Source: Fimbriiglobus sp043785105
GTDB taxonomy: Bacteria > Planctomycetota > Planctomycetia > Gemmatales > Gemmataceae
DNA: 7,368 bases
Assembly: GCA_043785105.1 (NCBI GenBank)
Contig: JAYVXO010000056.1
Location: forward strand, 1 to 7,368
Reading direction: 5' to 3'
Numbering within the stretch: position 1 is the stretch's first letter; the number at the start of each line of letters is the position of its first letter. The position numbers and the translations under genes were made by a program. Below, piece by piece: positions 6,244-7,368 of this stretch. A model generated the notes under the pieces. The model worked only from the letters and a program-made list of their open reading frames with translations. It was not told where the DNA came from and searched no databases.

Positions 6244-6621
6244 TCATGTAACTCCCCTACGCTGATCTCTTCGCATTTCCTGTTTATTTAACTTCTTCAT
6301 TAGTTGTAACCAGTGGATACAATACAGACACAATGAAATAGTTACGCCGTCACAAATGAGTTCAATTACTGCTTGACCCGTCTCTGTGATGACGCCACCC
6401 AATACGAAAGCTGCTTTCCCGGCGAATCGAATCGTACACAAAATCAAAAATAGCCAAATAACCCATCGTACATCAAGAAGTATAGACCATGCAGCAAGCG
6501 CCAATAACATGCATATTATATATAAAATACCTTTTCTGGCTTTGTCAATTTCAGAGCCACTCGGCAAATTGCTAATTTGATATTGAATTGCAAATACAAT
6601 AAAAATTGAAATACCAAGCAA
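6244..6621 (-). CDS. multi-pass membrane segment, probable C-terminal half of the zinc-ribbon protein
   Basis: The frame encodes 125 residues with about four hydrophobic stretches: the start to about 15, 31-48, 52-76 and 84-108. It ends in a basic tail (KKLNKQEMRRDQRR). The only possible starts are a TTG inside the T7 run at 6620-6626 and a late ATG (codon 38), and there is only a weak GGGA ahead of the TTG. It overlaps the end of the zinc-ribbon frame by 106 bp in another frame. Adding one T to the T7 run would join the two into a protein of about 329 residues, with a natural first membrane helix spanning the junction. I therefore read it as the displaced C-terminal half of that protein rather than a separate gene, although an independent gene is possible. 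No known family is recognised. Confidence 0.55.
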   Translation of the reverse strand: MLGISIFIVFAIQYQISNLPSGSEIDKARKGILYIICMLLALAAWSILLDVRWVIWLFLILCTIRFAGKAAFVLGGVITETGQAVIELICDGVTISLCLYCIHWLQLMKKLNKQEMRRDQRRGVT

Positions 6622-7232
6622 AAAAATCCCAATACCATTCGTGCAATAAAATAGTCGGCTTCAAGTTGTGGCATCTCTCGAGCGTAACGCTTGGATACTG
6701 GCTTCTTTGGCAGTTCATCCTTTCTTGGAAATAGGCTATCTGCTATCTTTTGGGCATTATCTTCGTCCATTCCAGCAACATTTACGAGGGAGTCTTTTAC
6801 AGCGCAAGCACCCTCCTGCACGGCTCTTTCAGGTGTCCAAGATGAAATGAGTCGATTTTGTATTTCATGCCTTTGTTCTTTCAACTTCTCTTGTTCCTTG
6901 TTATTCTTAATGTAAGCTACTTGGCACTTTTTACAAAAGCCTGTAAATAAATCGGCGCGAAATAGTGATGCCAACTGCCCACATTGAGGACAACTTCGTG
7001 CGACACGACGTGGTTGCTCAGATTCGGATGATGATTGTGTTGGTTTGGGGGTCGTCACAACTGATTCTGGAATCGGAACTTCCAGTGTAACAGCCGTTAA
7101 TGGTGTCAATGAAACCGTCACACTATTGCTGCATTTAGGGCAGATAACAATTTTGGTTAACGAGTGCGTCTTGACCTGTAGGTTGCTACGGCAATTCCCG
7201 CACTGGGCTTTCAGAATGTGCAACTTGCTCAT
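6516..7232 (-). CDS. double zinc-ribbon protein with C-terminal membrane segment, apparently frameshifted
   Basis: The product is 238 residues as read. ATG at 7232-7230 is set by a strong GGAGGGG (7245-7239) 6 nt upstream; the frame runs further back to 7259, but without such a site. The first zinc ribbon has CGNC (11-14) and CPKC (31-34), like MJ0042-type N-terminal zinc ribbons. A Thr/Pro/Ser-rich linker (about 41-78) leads to a second ribbon, CPQC (81-84) and CKKC (100-103). A charged, possibly coiled region (108-128), a soluble stretch and a hydrophobic segment beginning near 193 follow. After the TTTTTTT run the frame gives an odd tail ending KPEKVFYI, whereas the alternative frame gives a multi-pass membrane domain. 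Zinc-ribbon plus membrane architecture suggests a sensor or assembly role, but no function can be assigned. It is AT-rich and forms an operon with the 63-residue peptide gene. Confidence 0.65.
   Translation of the reverse strand: MSKLHILKAQCGNCRSNLQVKTHSLTKIVICPKCSNSVTVSLTPLTAVTLEVPIPESVVTTPKPTQSSSESEQPRRVARSCPQCGQLASLFRADLFTGFCKKCQVAYIKNNKEQEKLKEQRHEIQNRLISSWTPERAVQEGACAVKDSLVNVAGMDEDNAQKIADSLFPRKDELPKKPVSKRYAREMPQLEADYFIARMVLGFFCLVFQFLLYLQFNIKLAICRVALKLTKPEKVFYI
6620..6626 (-). other. T7 homopolymer at the frame break in the zinc-ribbon/membrane gene
   Basis: The coding strand reads GGA TTT TTT TGC. Seven T residues lie exactly where the zinc-ribbon frame must switch to the multi-pass membrane frame, and an eighth T would restore continuity (GFFLLGISIFIV). 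It could be a sequencing error, a real inactivating or phase-variable indel, or a slippage site. Confidence 0.55.
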
Positions 7233-7276
7233 CGTTATCCCCTCCACACCACAAAACAAAAATCTCCGGCAATTGA

Positions 7277-7368
7277 CTAGGCCGTGTTGATTGATGTTGT
7301 TGGAATCTGGGCGGCTTGGTAAACGGCTGGGGTAAGGCTGGCAAACTCAGACCGGAGCGCACGGATGC
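7277..7368 (-). CDS. C-terminal end of a gene cut by the window edge
   Basis: The minus strand is open from the window edge to TAG at 7279-7277, giving 29 residues that include SEFASLTPAVYQAAQIPT. The LTPAxYxAA pattern recalls the C-terminal tails of integrase-core (IS3-like) transposases, but the piece is too short for a firm call. It would lie upstream of and in the same direction as the zinc-ribbon gene, about 45 bp from it. No promoter was recognised in the gap. Confidence 0.35.
   Translation of the reverse strand, partial: IRALRSEFASLTPAVYQAAQIPTTSINTA

Overview
The window looks like chromosomal DNA of a GC-rich planctomycete, most likely Gemmata-like. This is inferred from codon use, the PP2C phosphatase and CocE-type hydrolase content, a Tn5/IS4-like transposase relic and a CACAGAG-type intergenic repeat. 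No rRNA or other firm taxonomic marker is present, so the assignment is an inference.

Layout. At 150-908 (+) there is a soluble PP2C-type Ser/Thr phosphatase. It converges on an SDR-family oxidoreductase (905-1654, -), and the two stop codons interlock in one CTAG. A divergent spacer of about 140 bp leads to prfB (1798-2926, +), peptide chain release factor 2. Its real coding sequence needs the classical autoregulatory +1 frameshift at CTT TGA C; a conventional call starting at 1805 would have the wrong N-terminus. A large CACAGAG-type inverted repeat (2946-3031) separates prfB from tsaE (3046-3516), the ATPase of tRNA t6A synthesis. Five bases after the tsaE stop lies an undescribed 434-bp relic element (3522-3955) with 49-bp terminal inverted repeats (44/49 matching). 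It encloses fragments of a Tn5/IS4-like transposase broken by an in-frame stop and at least two frameshifts. The 3956-4116 stretch holds only the ribosome binding site of the next gene. A secreted CocE/PepX-type alpha/beta hydrolase of 627 residues follows (4117-6000), with an active site resembling alpha-amino acid ester hydrolases.

From about 6050 to 7260 the base composition becomes visibly AT-rich and the strand flips. A minus-strand pair encodes a double zinc-ribbon membrane protein and a 63-residue membrane peptide. The larger protein is broken at a T7 run; adding one T would restore a single protein of about 329 residues. A 10-bp-stem hairpin closes the convergent junction with the hydrolase gene. 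The right edge contains the last 29 codons of another minus-strand gene.

The left 6 kb is mainly housekeeping: signalling, translation termination, tRNA modification and a secreted hydrolase. The accessory signals are the relic element, the intergenic repeat and the AT-rich membrane module. That module is the only candidate for an undescribed system here, and its function cannot be told from the sequence.
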